Positions 18,575 to 28,232 of a stretch of DNA of 64,000 nucleotides are shown in pieces (within the stretch, counting starts at the first letter, position 1; the number at the start of each line of letters is the position of its first letter). Origin of the DNA: Chloroflexus aggregans DSM 9485 (lineage in GTDB: Bacteria > Chloroflexota > Chloroflexia > Chloroflexales > Chloroflexaceae); contig NC_011831.1 in NCBI RefSeq assembly GCF_000021945.1, positions 4,601,353-4,665,352 of the forward strand, written 5' to 3'. The notes beneath the pieces were generated by a model. That model searched no databases. It was given only the letters and a program-made list of their open reading frames with translations, and was not told the origin of the DNA. The position numbers and the translations under genes are program-made.

Positions 18575-19981
18575 ATGAAATATTGTTCGCTGGATCAAGA
18601 TGTCGGTGCGCTGTACTTCTATTTTGCCGATCTCGCAGAGGGACAGGTGGTGGCAGCGATGGAGTATCCCGCCCACCTCCTCCTCGATGCCCAAGGCGCT
18701 ATCTTTGGTTGTCGGATCGATCTGGACGATGATGTCATTCTGAGCCAGCTCGAATTGGTGCTCGATGGGCCGTACAACTGGCTCGATGGTGAGTACGGTC
18801 ATCTCTATGTCCGCGTCGCCGATGAAGAGCCGGCGGAAGTAGTGGCGCTGCACGACGTTGCCGTGCTTGATCTCGATGCCGACGATGTGGTGCTCGGGAT
18901 TGAGGTATTGCTGCCGGAACAGTGGCGTACTTCCGAACGACTGTCGCGTTTGGCTCCGCTGATGGTGTCTTTCGACGATGAGCCGGTTGCCGGTGAGGGG
19001 CCGGTTGTGTTTACCTCTACGTCTCCTACCGAGGAAGAAGGCGTTGAAGGCAGTGAGGTTTTGGCAGGTACGACTATCCCCCTCGACCAATGGCGTTCCG
19101 GTTTTGTGGCTCTCGTCGGTAAGCCAAATGTCGGTAAAAGTACGCTGCTCAACGCACTGCTCGGTGAGAAGGTAGCGATTGTCTCACCACGCCCGCAAAC
19201 AACCCGTGTGCCGGTGCGTGGTATTCTATCGCGGCCCGGCGAACAGATTATCTTTATCGACACGCCCGGTATTCACGAGCCAAACCACCGGCTTGGTAAG
19301 CTGATGGTTGAGTTGGCCGAGCGGACCTTGCCCAACGCCGATGTGATCTGTTTTATGGTTGATATTAGTCAGCCACCGAGCCGGCTCGACCGTACAATTG
19401 CTCGGGAAGTCCAGCGGGCGCGAGGTCATAAGCTGCTCGTCTTGAACAAGGTTGACCAAAAGCCACGCCAACCTGGGGCAAATTACTTACCGGCGTACCG
19501 TGAGTTGGGTGAGTGGGAGATGGAGATCGCCATCTCGGCTCGTCGTCGGCTGGGATTAACGGCATTGCTGAGCGAAATCGGTCGCCGGCTGCCATCGGGG
19601 CCACCTCTCTACCCGCTCGATCAGATCACCGACCAAACCGAACAGCAACTCGCTGCTGAGTTTGTGCGTGAGAAGGCACTTTTCTATTTGCAACAAGAAG
19701 TTCCACACGCAATTGCGGTTGAGGTTGAGGAGTGGATCGAGAAGGAAACGGCTACTTACATTCGCATGACGATTAATGTGGAAAAAGAGAGCCAAAAAGG
19801 CATCCTGATTGGGGCCGGTGGTAGTATGCTAAAGAAGATAGGTAGCGCGGCACGTGCCTCGATTGAGCGGATGCTGGGCCGTCCGGTCTATCTCGATCTG
19901 TGGGTGAAAGTGCGGCATAATTGGCGAGATGATCCATCGGCGCTGGGGTGGCTCGGTTACCGGGCGAAGAATTTTCTGTAG
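18575..19981 (+). CDS. era: GTPase Era with a duplicated DUF2283-like N-terminal extension
   Basis: 468 residues against about 300 for ordinary Era. Residues 173-468 are complete Era: G1 GKPNVGKST (182-190), QTTRVPVRG, G3 DTPGIHEP, G4 NKVD, G5 SARR, then a C-terminal KH domain (ILIGAGGSMLKKIGSAARAS). Era binds 16S rRNA and assists 30S assembly. The extra 170 residues contain two copies of a DUF2283-like fold: 7-50 (DVGALYFYFADL ... DAQGAIFGCRIDL) and 71-112 (EYGHLYVRVADEE ... DADDVVLGIEVL), then an acidic linker. The ATG at 18575 gives one continuous frame with no internal ribosome site that clearly competes. What the extension does is unknown. Confidence 0.93.
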   Translation: MKYCSLDQDVGALYFYFADLAEGQVVAAMEYPAHLLLDAQGAIFGCRIDLDDDVILSQLELVLDGPYNWLDGEYGHLYVRVADEEPAEVVALHDVAVLDLDADDVVLGIEVLLPEQWRTSERLSRLAPLMVSFDDEPVAGEGPVVFTSTSPTEEEGVEGSEVLAGTTIPLDQWRSGFVALVGKPNVGKSTLLNALLGEKVAIVSPRPQTTRVPVRGILSRPGEQIIFIDTPGIHEPNHRLGKLMVELAERTLPNADVICFMVDISQPPSRLDRTIAREVQRARGHKLLVLNKVDQKPRQPGANYLPAYRELGEWEMEIAISARRRLGLTALLSEIGRRLPSGPPLYPLDQITDQTEQQLAAEFVREKALFYLQQEVPHAIAVEVEEWIEKETATYIRMTINVEKESQKGILIGAGGSMLKKIGSAARASIERMLGRPVYLDLWVKVRHNWRDDPSALGWLGYRAKNFL

Positions 19982-20342
19982 TTGAGTGTAAAGCGTATCG
20001 AGCGCCTTATTTGGATGCAGGAGCACGGCTCCCGCGTTCGGTGGCGCGGTGTGTCTGTGCGGAAACACGGCTCCCGCATTCCATTGTGCAGGGTACGGCA
20101 ATGCGCGCAATGCGGTAGGATGTGATACGATAGTCGTAAGGCTGCTTCATGAGTTTGCGTATACCGGCTATTCGTTGGCGATGGCTCAACCTGTCTGATA
20201 AAGCATAGTGCGCGAGCTGCCGCATGCTACAATGAGTTGCCGCGCGATCTCTGTGATCAACATCATGCAACTTTGCCACCGGCAATTGCGTATGATCCGT
20301 TAGATTGGCTCATACTCGTGTACCGTAAAGCGCGCTAAAACG
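19982..20342. other. Intergenic gap between era and the kinase gene
   Basis: 361 bases without a credible gene. The only structure seen is a direct repeat of CACGGCTCCCGC at 20024-20035 and 20066-20077. No convincing promoter was identified. Confidence 0.6.
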
Positions 20343-21860
20343 ATGGCAACCCACCGCTCGTCTGCTGCTACAAATCAAAGTCTTGGGGCTGAAGTGACCA
20401 GCATCCTCTGCCCTATCTGTCTCAAGCCGAACCTGCGGCGGGCACGGTTTTGCCAGCACTGCGGTCACGATGTTGTGCTGAATAATGACCAGCCCAGTGA
20501 TCATCGTCGCTATGTGATTACGCGCATCATTAAGCGCGGTGGTCAGGGTGCTGTCTATGAGGGTATTGATCAAAACGGCAATATCTACGCGATTAAAGAG
20601 ATGCTCGACCGCTTTACCGACCCAAAAGAACGGGCCGAAGCGGTTGAACGATTTAATGCCGAGGCGGAGTTGCTGCAACAGCTCCGCCATCCGCGTATTC
20701 CCCGCGTCTACAGCCACTTTACCGATGAAGGTCGCCACTATTTAACGATGGACTTTATTCGCGGCGAGGATCTCGAACAGATCGTCGAACGCGAGGGTCG
20801 GATTGATGAGCAGCGGGTACTGCGGTGGGCCGATGAGCTGTGTGATGTGCTTGGGTATCTGCATGGCAAGGGCTTGATCTATCGCGATATGAAGCCCTCA
20901 AACGTGATGATTGAACCGAGCGGTGATGTCAAGCTGATCGATTTCGGCATTGCTAAGCTCTTCAAACCTACCGAACGTGGTACGCAGATCGGTACACCGG
21001 GCTATGCACCGCCTGAGCAGTATCAGGGGCTGGCGACGCCACAGTCTGACATCTACGCATTGGCCGCAACGTTACATCATCTGCTGACCGGACGCGATCC
21101 GACGCAAGAAATGCCTTTTTCTTTTCCACCGGTTCGTTCGCTGGTATCGACTATTTCGGAACGGACAAGTGCAGCACTCGAAAAGGCGTTGCAGAAGGTA
21201 CCGGCGGATCGCTATGCGACGATGGATGAGTTTCGTGCTGCGCTCATTCCACGTGCCCAGCTACAGCCGCAACCGGTACAGGTACGTGTCGCACCGCCGG
21301 CTTCGGCCAAAGCGCCGGTACCGGCACGACCGGCTGCACCGGTTCCACCGCCGCAACCGGTGGCACCCCCTGCCCAATCGGTACCAGCGGCATCACCGGT
21401 TCCGCCGCAACCGGTGGTGCTCCCTGTCCAACCGGCACAACCGGTTACACGCACGCGACAATCGAGTGGGCAAGTTGTCGTTTCCCTGATCCTGCTCGCC
21501 TTAATTGGGCTGACCCTCTTGAGTGTCTATGTGATCGCCGTGCGGCCACGTTGGGCCGAGCCGTTGATTGCACCGATCTTGAATACTACGGAACAATCCA
21601 GTTTGCAGCGTGGTGAGCTAATCACGATCGAGTATGATCTGGAGGTGACGGTACCGGTGGACGCTGATCAGCAAGCTGTGCGCGCATCGTTTCTGGAAGC
21701 CTATCACGAACAGATACGGCGCGAGTATGGGGAGACTGCTCTGATTAACCCCAATGTGCCGATCGGCTATGTCGTTCCACCAGAAGTCATTGATCAACGG
21801 GATGGTCAAATCACTTACCGTGCCCGCCTGACGGGTAGAGTCTGGGTACACGAGCCATAA
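20343..21860 (+). CDS. Membrane Ser/Thr protein kinase with N-terminal zinc ribbon
   Basis: 505 residues. Residues about 21-41 are a zinc ribbon (CPICLKPNLRRARFCQHCG). About 58-300 form a Hanks-type kinase: GGQGAVYEGI, the invariant Lys in YAIKEML, catalytic YRDMKPSN, metal-binding DFGIAK, and GTPGYAPPEQ. A 70-residue Pro/Ala/Val-rich linker leads to one membrane helix (VVVSLILLALIGLTLLSVYVIA), then an external domain of about 110 residues of unknown fold. It probably senses a signal outside the cell and phosphorylates cytoplasmic targets. No partner phosphatase is adjacent. Confidence 0.92.
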   Translation: MATHRSSAATNQSLGAEVTSILCPICLKPNLRRARFCQHCGHDVVLNNDQPSDHRRYVITRIIKRGGQGAVYEGIDQNGNIYAIKEMLDRFTDPKERAEAVERFNAEAELLQQLRHPRIPRVYSHFTDEGRHYLTMDFIRGEDLEQIVEREGRIDEQRVLRWADELCDVLGYLHGKGLIYRDMKPSNVMIEPSGDVKLIDFGIAKLFKPTERGTQIGTPGYAPPEQYQGLATPQSDIYALAATLHHLLTGRDPTQEMPFSFPPVRSLVSTISERTSAALEKALQKVPADRYATMDEFRAALIPRAQLQPQPVQVRVAPPASAKAPVPARPAAPVPPPQPVAPPAQSVPAASPVPPQPVVLPVQPAQPVTRTRQSSGQVVVSLILLALIGLTLLSVYVIAVRPRWAEPLIAPILNTTEQSSLQRGELITIEYDLEVTVPVDADQQAVRASFLEAYHEQIRREYGETALINPNVPIGYVVPPEVIDQRDGQITYRARLTGRVWVHEP

Positions 21861-21883
21861 GACGGCGAGGCAAAAAACAATGT

Positions 21884-21910
21884 GGGGGCGAACCACGATG
21901 GTTCGCCCCC
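21884..21910. terminator. Bidirectional terminator between kinase and acs
   Basis: A perfect 12-bp stem GGGGGCGAACCA / TGGTTCGCCCCC with a 3-base loop, between convergent genes. On the minus strand it is followed by ACATTGTTTTTTG. Confidence 0.8.
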
Positions 21911-21935
21911 TTCATTATGTCGGAAAGGAAGAGTG

Positions 21936-23870
21936 CTACTCTTCGAGCGTCGAGATGTCGCCTTCGGGCAGGCCCAACGCACGGGCACGCAGCACACGGC
22001 GCATAATCTTACCGGAGCGCGTCTTGGGCAGCGACGTTACGAAGGTAATCGAGTCGGGGCGAGCGATCGGCCCAAGCTCGTGGCCGACGTGTGCGCGCAA
22101 TTTTTCTTCCAGCTCGTGGCTCGGTTCGTAACCGGCACGCAGAATAACGAAGGCGTGGATCGCGTTGCCCTTCACCTCGTGCGGCAACCCAATCGCGGCG
22201 GCCTCGGCAACGGCGGGGTGGCTGACCAATGCGCTCTCGACTTCGGCGGTGCCTAGCCGGTAGCCCGACACCTTGATCACATCATCGAGGCGGCCAATCA
22301 CCCAGATATAGCCGTCCTTGTCTTTACGTGCGCTGTCACCGGCAGCGTAGTACGGCGGCACCTTTTGCCAATAGCCTTCGACATAGCGCTGTGGATCGTA
22401 CAAGATTGTGCGCATCATACCCGGCCACGGTGTCTTGATCACCAGCAGACCGTCTTCATCGGGTGCGCAGGGTGTACCATCTTCATGCACCACATCAACT
22501 TCGATGCCGAGGAAGGGGCGGGTCGCCGAACCGGGCTTTAGCGGTACAGCCGGGGTCGGTGTAATCATAAAGTGGCCGGTCTCAGTCTGCCACCACGTAT
22601 CCATGATGGGGCAGCGATTATGACCGATCTTCTCGTAGAACCACTTCCACGCTTCAGGGTTAATCGGCTCGCCGACCGAACCGAGCAAGCGCAGAGTGCT
22701 AAGATCGTGGCGCGAGGGCCACAAATCGCCGAAGCGCATCAAGCCGCGAATAGCAGTCGGGGCAGTGTAGAGGATGGTAATGCCGTGCTTGGCAACCATG
22801 CTCCACCAGCGATCGGGGTATGGATAGTTGGGAGCGCCCTCGTACATAAACGAGGTAGCGCCGTTGATTAGGGGGGCATAGACAATAAACGAGTGGCCGG
22901 TAATCCAGCCTGGGTCGGCGGCACACCAGTAGCGATCTTCGTCTTTGATGTCAAACACAAACTTGAGCGTCGTATAGGTACCGACCATATAGCCGCCGTG
23001 GGTGTGTACCACACCTTTGGGTTTACCGGTCGTGCCCGATGTGTAGAGGATAAACAGCATATCCTCGGCATCCATCTCTTCGGTGGGGCAATGACCGTTG
23101 GCAATCGGCAAACCGAGGAGATCGTGCATCCAGAAGTCTCGCCCCTGCTCCATCGGGGCACCGTGGTTGGTATGGCGGAAGACGAGACAGGTTTGGACGG
23201 TGGGAGTCCGGGCCAACGCCTCGTTCACGATCTTCTTCAGTTCGACGATCTTGCCGCGCATGTAGCCGCCATCGGCAGTAATCAGCACCTTGCTCTTGGC
23301 ATCGGCTAAGCGGTCAGCAAGCGCCGCTTCCGAAAAGCCGCCGTAGACCACGCTGTGAGCGGCGCCGATCTTAGCACAGGCCAGCATGCTAAACATCAGC
23401 TCAGGGATGCGGGGCATGTAAATGGTAACAATATCGCCCTTCTTCACCCCCATGCTCTTCAGCACGTTGGCAATCCGCGACACTTCGTAATTGAGCTGGT
23501 AATAGGAATAGGTGCGCTGGCTTCCATCCTCACCTTCCCAGATCAGGGCCAGCTTGTTCTTGCGCCACGTCTTGAGGTGGCGGTCGATGGCATTGTAGAC
23601 GATATTGGTTTTCCCACCAACAAACCACTTGTAGAATGGTTTGTTGCTGTCATCGAGCACCTTCTCCCACGGTTTGAACCACTCGAGTTCGCCGGCCATA
23701 TCGGCCCAAAACTCTTCACGGTGGGTGATCGTCCACTGGTATAGTTCATCGTAGGAGTTGAAGCCCTTGCTGCGAGCATACGCCATCACATTAGATTGCT
23801 CAACCAGTGCCGGGTCGGGGTAGTACAGTTCACCGGTGTCGGGCAGCGCCACATCGCGAGTCTCGGTCAT
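21936..23870 (-). CDS. acs: Acetyl-CoA synthetase
   Basis: 644 residues, full length. It converts acetate, ATP and CoA to acetyl-CoA, AMP and PPi. Motifs: WFVGGKTNIVYNAIDRH, the P-loop YTSGTTGKPKGVVHTHGGY, the acetate-pocket region DTWWQTETGHFMITP, and PKTRSGKIMRR carrying the Lys that is acetylated for control in other bacteria. It has a near-consensus promoter. With the adjacent propionyl-CoA-synthetase-like gene and malate synthase 7 kb away it suits assimilation of short fatty acids. Confidence 0.95.
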   Translation of the reverse strand: MTETRDVALPDTGELYYPDPALVEQSNVMAYARSKGFNSYDELYQWTITHREEFWADMAGELEWFKPWEKVLDDSNKPFYKWFVGGKTNIVYNAIDRHLKTWRKNKLALIWEGEDGSQRTYSYYQLNYEVSRIANVLKSMGVKKGDIVTIYMPRIPELMFSMLACAKIGAAHSVVYGGFSEAALADRLADAKSKVLITADGGYMRGKIVELKKIVNEALARTPTVQTCLVFRHTNHGAPMEQGRDFWMHDLLGLPIANGHCPTEEMDAEDMLFILYTSGTTGKPKGVVHTHGGYMVGTYTTLKFVFDIKDEDRYWCAADPGWITGHSFIVYAPLINGATSFMYEGAPNYPYPDRWWSMVAKHGITILYTAPTAIRGLMRFGDLWPSRHDLSTLRLLGSVGEPINPEAWKWFYEKIGHNRCPIMDTWWQTETGHFMITPTPAVPLKPGSATRPFLGIEVDVVHEDGTPCAPDEDGLLVIKTPWPGMMRTILYDPQRYVEGYWQKVPPYYAAGDSARKDKDGYIWVIGRLDDVIKVSGYRLGTAEVESALVSHPAVAEAAAIGLPHEVKGNAIHAFVILRAGYEPSHELEEKLRAHVGHELGPIARPDSITFVTSLPKTRSGKIMRRVLRARALGLPEGDISTLEE

Positions 23871-23926
23871 GAGTCGAACCTCCTTGTTGCGTGTTTGCGC
23901 GGCAATTCAAGCGAATGGATACACGA

Positions 23927-23956
23927 ATTATAGGCGTGGCCGCGCTTCCATGTCAA
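23927..23956 (-). promoter_or_regulatory. Promoter of acs
   Basis: Minus-strand TTGACA (23951-23956), an 18-base spacer and TATAAT (23927-23932). The predicted leader is about 50 bases. Confidence 0.8.
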
Positions 23957-24036
23957 ACCGTACTTATGTGGATATTTTCACAATAGCGCAAAATTGTGAG
24001 CGGAGGTTAAAGTTCCGGTAAAGTTTTTGCGAATTA

Positions 24037-24067
24037 GCGCACCTTACTATCTGATAGTAAGGTGCGC
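24037..24067 (-). terminator. Perfect hairpin after the propionyl-CoA synthetase-like gene
   Basis: A 15-bp perfect inverted repeat GCGCACCTTACTATC / GATAGTAAGGTGCGC with a single T at the centre, 7 bases past the stop. The T run is weak, but the position and stem strength favour a terminator. Confidence 0.7.
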
Positions 24068-24074
24068 CGATGCC

Positions 24075-25976
24075 TTACAAGAGATCGCTGCGGAGCATTG
24101 CAATTGCTTCGCGCACCATATCGACGGTGGCATCGTCTTCGATGGTGCTGAGATCGCCAATGTTGTCACCCTGATAGACAGCCCGGATCACACGGCGCAT
24201 AATCTTGCCCGACCGCGTCTTGGGAAGCATACTGACAAAGTGAACGGCTTTCGGCGTTGCGATGGGACCGATCCGCTCACGTACCAGTTGGCGGATCTCG
24301 TTGGCAATGTCGTCTTGCATTTGTGGCGTGATATGCTGTTTGAGCACGGCCACAACCAACACATCCTCGCCCTTCAGCTCATCGCGCACGCCGATCACGC
24401 TGGCTTCAGCCACGGCTGGGTGGGCCGAGACCACCTCTTCGATCTCGCGGGTGCCGAGGCGGTGACCGCTCACGTTGAGCACCTCGTCGGCGCGACCCAG
24501 CATAAACAGGTAGCCGTCTTCATCTTGAATGGCGTAGTCGCCGGTCATGTAGAGCAGTTTGTCTTTGAAATAGCCCCAGTATCCCTTCACAAACCGATCA
24601 TCATCATTCCAGAGCGTGAGCAATGTACCGGGGGGCAACGGGCCGTGCTCGACGAGAAAGCCCTTCTCGCCGGGTGGCACCCGGTTGCCGTCAGCGTCAA
24701 CCACTTCGAGGTGATGGCCGAAGGCCGGTTTCGTCGGCGACCCCGGTTTGATCGGCAACAGCTCGACACCGACCGGGTTCGTCACCATCGGCCAGCCGCT
24801 TTCGGTCTGCCAGTAGTGGTCGATTACCGGTACACCGAGGGCTTGGGTGGCCCACTCGTAGGTCGGTGCGTCGAGTGGTTCACCGGCGGCGAAGAGAATC
24901 TTCAGCGAGCTAATGTCGGCATCACGCATCCACTGCTCGGGGAACTTACGCAACGCGCGGAGTGCTGTCGGTGCAGTGAAGACGTGGGTCACACCGTACT
25001 TCTCGATCACCCGCCACCAGACGCCGGGGTCGGGATGATCGGGGCGACCCTCGTACACGACCGTGGGCACACCTTTCAGCAGAGGAGCATAGACAATATA
25101 CGAATGGCCGACGACCCAACCGATGTCACTGGTACTCCAGAATACGTCACCGTCACCACAGTTATAGATGGTACTCATGCTGGCGTAGAGTGCCACCATA
25201 TAGCCGCCGGTGTCGCGTACTACCCCTTTAGGCTTGCCGGTCGTACCGGAGGTGTAGAGGATATACGAGGGGTCGGTACTGAGCATACGGGCCGGCTCAA
25301 CGTATCGCTCACCTCGTTTAGCTAACTGCTCGTACCAATCGAGATCGCGCCCCTTTACCAGTTCAACCGGCACGATGCCACGGTTGAGGACAAGCACGTC
25401 GCGCACGCTATCGGTATTGGCTTCTGTGAGCGCCTTATCCACGATCTCTTTCAACGGAACCGGCTGGCCCTTGCGCATCCCGGCATCGGCAGTGACGATC
25501 AACACCGGCTCGGCATCATCGATTCGCGAGGCGAGTGAGGTGACCGAAAATCCGCCGAAGACTACCGAGTGGATGGCGCCAATGCGAACACACGCCAACA
25601 TAGCAAAGATCGCTTCGGGCACCATCGGCATATAGATGATCACGCGGTCGCCCTTTCGCACGCCGAGATTGTGGAACAGACCGGCAAGCCGATTCACTTC
25701 GCGGTACAGCTCGAAATAGGTCAGGGTGCGTGATTGGCCGGTCTCGGCACTCTCCCAGATCAAAGCTGCTTGTCCGCGTCGTCCGCCAAGGGCGTGACGG
25801 TCAACTGCGTTGTAGCAGAGGTTCGTCTCACCACCGACAAACCAACGGGTGAACGGTGGGTTGCTGTTATCGAGTACCTTATCCCACGGTTTGAACCAGT
25901 GCAGTTCGGCAGCGAACTCAGCCCAGTAGCCTTCGGGATCTTCAATCGATCGGCGATAGACGGCTTCGTAGCCCAC
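24075..25976 (-). CDS. prpE: Propionyl-CoA synthetase-like AMP-forming ligase
   Basis: 633 residues from the GTG at 25976, which follows AGAGGAGG by six bases; the frame extends ten codons further but without a ribosome site. Motifs: YTSGTTGKPKGVVRDTGGY (the Arg-Asp variant seen in PrpE), DHYWQTESGWPM and LPKTRSGKIMRR. It likely activates propionate or acetate to the CoA ester. It is shorter than the trifunctional propionyl-CoA synthase of the 3-hydroxypropionate cycle and carries only the ligase domain. Immediately upstream of acs in the same direction but with its own promoter and hairpin. The symbol is by family resemblance; substrate preference is not proven. Confidence 0.85.
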   Translation of the reverse strand: MGYEAVYRRSIEDPEGYWAEFAAELHWFKPWDKVLDNSNPPFTRWFVGGETNLCYNAVDRHALGGRRGQAALIWESAETGQSRTLTYFELYREVNRLAGLFHNLGVRKGDRVIIYMPMVPEAIFAMLACVRIGAIHSVVFGGFSVTSLASRIDDAEPVLIVTADAGMRKGQPVPLKEIVDKALTEANTDSVRDVLVLNRGIVPVELVKGRDLDWYEQLAKRGERYVEPARMLSTDPSYILYTSGTTGKPKGVVRDTGGYMVALYASMSTIYNCGDGDVFWSTSDIGWVVGHSYIVYAPLLKGVPTVVYEGRPDHPDPGVWWRVIEKYGVTHVFTAPTALRALRKFPEQWMRDADISSLKILFAAGEPLDAPTYEWATQALGVPVIDHYWQTESGWPMVTNPVGVELLPIKPGSPTKPAFGHHLEVVDADGNRVPPGEKGFLVEHGPLPPGTLLTLWNDDDRFVKGYWGYFKDKLLYMTGDYAIQDEDGYLFMLGRADEVLNVSGHRLGTREIEEVVSAHPAVAEASVIGVRDELKGEDVLVVAVLKQHITPQMQDDIANEIRQLVRERIGPIATPKAVHFVSMLPKTRSGKIMRRVIRAVYQGDNIGDLSTIEDDATVDMVREAIAMLRSDLL

Positions 25977-26035
25977 AGTGATCCTCCTCTGCGAGTTAAC
26001 GCGCAATATGTACGCGGAAAACGAATGGTTGGCTT

Positions 26036-26044
26036 ATTATACCA
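26036..26044 (-). promoter_or_regulatory. Extended -10 promoter of the prpE-like gene
   Basis: Minus-strand TGG-TATAAT (TATAAT at 26036-26041), 60 bases before the GTG start. No clear -35 box. Confidence 0.45.
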
Positions 26045-26106
26045 TTGCGAAGTCACATACGAGTCTCCGAACGCTGCTCAACGCTTCGTTGGGTTTCAGC
26101 ACTTTC

Positions 26107-26949
26107 TTATTGTGTTGCGCTTTTTCCGGTTACCAACACCGGAACCGGGCTGCGCTCCAGCAAATCACGTGTCACATCTTGGAATGAAAGGCGTTGGATC
26201 ACGCGGAGCCAGCACTGATCGGCCGGTCTCCCTATCGGTGTAGGTTGATGACTACCGATGACAAGGAGATCGTAGTGCTGACATTTGGCGAGTACCGTTT
26301 CTTCAACAAGGCCGTTGAGGATGTGGAGACGGGCGGTGACCCCTTGAGCTTGTAAGCCGGCAACCAGTTGATGCAGCGTCGTACCGGTCATCTGATCAAG
26401 GTTGAGCACATCCTCACCTGAGAGGGGTGAAGCGGCAAACCCTTCAAAGTAGACCAAGTCTTGCGAAGAGACATGCAACACCGTGACGGTCGCATGGTAA
26501 GCGCGGGCCAATTGGCCGATGAGGGGAACGCTGTGTAACGCTTGTTCGCCACCCGTGCTAGCAACGATGATCTGACGGATCGGTTTGACCTTCCCCTGAA
26601 CACGCAAAAACGGTATCGGTAATGAGCTAAGTACATTCAATTCATGACGCCGTTCGCGCCAGCCGAGAAGCGCTGCCGGTGTTGTAAAGGCTGGAATGAG
26701 TAGCAGATCGGGTAGCTCACGTTGAAGCGTCGTCTCGATAGCAGTGGCGAAGGTATTCCCGTGAGCCTGGATGTGGACGGTCAGGTCAGGTATGAGCGGT
26801 AATTGGCCGAGTGCTTCATGCGCCGGCTCGGCTTCGTCTTGAGGAGTGATTAAGGTCACGCGATGGGCTAACGCGGTGATCAACGGGATGGAGAGCAAGA
26901 TCAGCTCGTTCCGTTGTGCATTCTGTCCGGCATACAAGGCAATATGCAT
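26107..26949 (-). CDS. Universal stress protein, two tandem UspA domains
   Basis: 280 residues from the ATG at 26949, five bases after GGTGAGGA. Two UspA-like halves are present. The C-terminal half carries LLVIGSHQPTPIGRPADQCWLRVIQ and SPVPVLVTG, which resembles but does not exactly match the ATP-binding GxxGx(9)GS motif. The N-terminal half is more divergent. It starts about 9 bases after the Na/Pi-type transporter gene and is probably cotranscribed with it, which suggests a regulatory or stress role at that transporter; this is inference. Confidence 0.8.
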   Translation of the reverse strand: MHIALYAGQNAQRNELILLSIPLITALAHRVTLITPQDEAEPAHEALGQLPLIPDLTVHIQAHGNTFATAIETTLQRELPDLLLIPAFTTPAALLGWRERRHELNVLSSLPIPFLRVQGKVKPIRQIIVASTGGEQALHSVPLIGQLARAYHATVTVLHVSSQDLVYFEGFAASPLSGEDVLNLDQMTGTTLHQLVAGLQAQGVTARLHILNGLVEETVLAKCQHYDLLVIGSHQPTPIGRPADQCWLRVIQRLSFQDVTRDLLERSPVPVLVTGKSATQ

Positions 26950-26957
26950 TGTTATCC

Positions 26958-28133
26958 TCACCATCGTACAAATAGCAACACTAGCGGTATGACAAATATC
27001 AGGCCTAAAAAGCCGATCAGACGCGGCGTAGAGCTGACAATAAACGCTTCAGTGCCAAGTACAATGCGGGCAAAGGGACGATAGAACAGAAGAAGTACCA
27101 ACAGGGAAAAGAAGGCGACACATATCATTTCGATGAGGACGATCGTAAACGCCGCGGCGCCGCCAATGATGAGCGCGGCGACGAGGGTGTCGATAAAGGT
27201 CGTGATGTTTGCTCCCATAATGTAGGGTAGCGCATTTTCACGCCGAATAAGCCCCCGTACCGTGAGGGGAACCAGCATTGATAGGGAAACCGAGACGGAA
27301 AGGGTAAACGAGGTAATCAATGCACCGAGTAAGAACATCGCCCATGGCCGGTAGAGTAACTGCCCTACCTTACCAAACACGCTTTGCCCGCCAGGTACAT
27401 CGGGGATGGCACGGTCGAGCAAACTGAACGCACTAAGGAGGATCAGGGCACCGATGATTAACAGCGACCAATCGGGTGAGATATGAACGATGAACGCTAC
27501 GATGGGATCAACGATAATGTCAATCACCGAATTGAGCGGGCTGTTAACAGTGGCTGTAATCACGCCGATCAATTGGGATTGGAGCAACCAGTAACCGAGT
27601 ACTAATGCAGGTAAGTAGATAGATGCCGTTGTAAGAAATGCCAACACACCGATTGCAACACTCGCTGCGCGTCGGTGTCCGCGCAGATGGTAGAGAAAGC
27701 CAACAAACAAAACGATAAAGGATGCACCAAGCCGCGAGCCGGTGATCATCGTAAAGGTTTGCAACCCATCGATTGTGCCTGAGGCGAAGAACGCCACCGC
27801 GATGGCAGCAACCGGCGATCCACTCAGAAAGATGTAAGCCAGCAGCCAACCAAAACCGAGCACACTGGCTAATGAGGTGATATTCAGTTGTTCAACGAGC
27901 AGCTTGCCATAGCCGGCTGCACCGCATTTGAGCAATTCTAATGCGAGCACAAACAGCAGTAGACCGATCAGTGCGTAAGCAAGACGCTGGGCAACGGTTA
28001 ACCACGCGGATTTAGGTACAGCGGTGGTCATCTCGCTTATGGTGATGGGTTTTGCCGGTGTCACACTCTGCTGGTCTTCGGTTCGAACCGTTGCTGAGAG
28101 AGAAGTGGTCTCGCGTGGAGGAGGTTGTTCCAT
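26958..28133 (-). CDS. Na+/Pi cotransporter (PNaS)-like membrane protein
   Basis: 391 residues and about ten membrane helices. The N-terminal 40 residues are cytoplasmic and Ser/Thr-rich. Two inverted-repeat-like halves occur; the second contains SVSLSMLVPLTVRGLIRREN and ALPYIMGANITTFIDTLVAA, close to the GANIGTT signature of NptA-type phosphate symporters. The first half is less clear. There is no PhoU-like C-terminal domain. SD GGATAAGGA precedes the ATG. The ion and substrate are inferred from family only. First gene of a unit with the UspA gene. Confidence 0.65.
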   Translation of the reverse strand: MEQPPPRETTSLSATVRTEDQQSVTPAKPITISEMTTAVPKSAWLTVAQRLAYALIGLLLFVLALELLKCGAAGYGKLLVEQLNITSLASVLGFGWLLAYIFLSGSPVAAIAVAFFASGTIDGLQTFTMITGSRLGASFIVLFVGFLYHLRGHRRAASVAIGVLAFLTTASIYLPALVLGYWLLQSQLIGVITATVNSPLNSVIDIIVDPIVAFIVHISPDWSLLIIGALILLSAFSLLDRAIPDVPGGQSVFGKVGQLLYRPWAMFLLGALITSFTLSVSVSLSMLVPLTVRGLIRRENALPYIMGANITTFIDTLVAALIIGGAAAFTIVLIEMICVAFFSLLVLLLFYRPFARIVLGTEAFIVSSTPRLIGFLGLIFVIPLVLLFVRW

Positions 28134-28232
28134 TCGTATATCCTTATCCTGAGCCGGCCAACCACTTCAGCGTTGTTGTGATAGTCTGATATGATAAGAG
28201 ATGATAGAGTGGTTGCCAAGAGAGGTTCTTCT

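Noticed and set aside
26007-26030. Second copy of the aceB operator upstream of the prpE-like gene
   Set aside because: TACGCGGAAAACG resembles one half, but there is no matching second arm.
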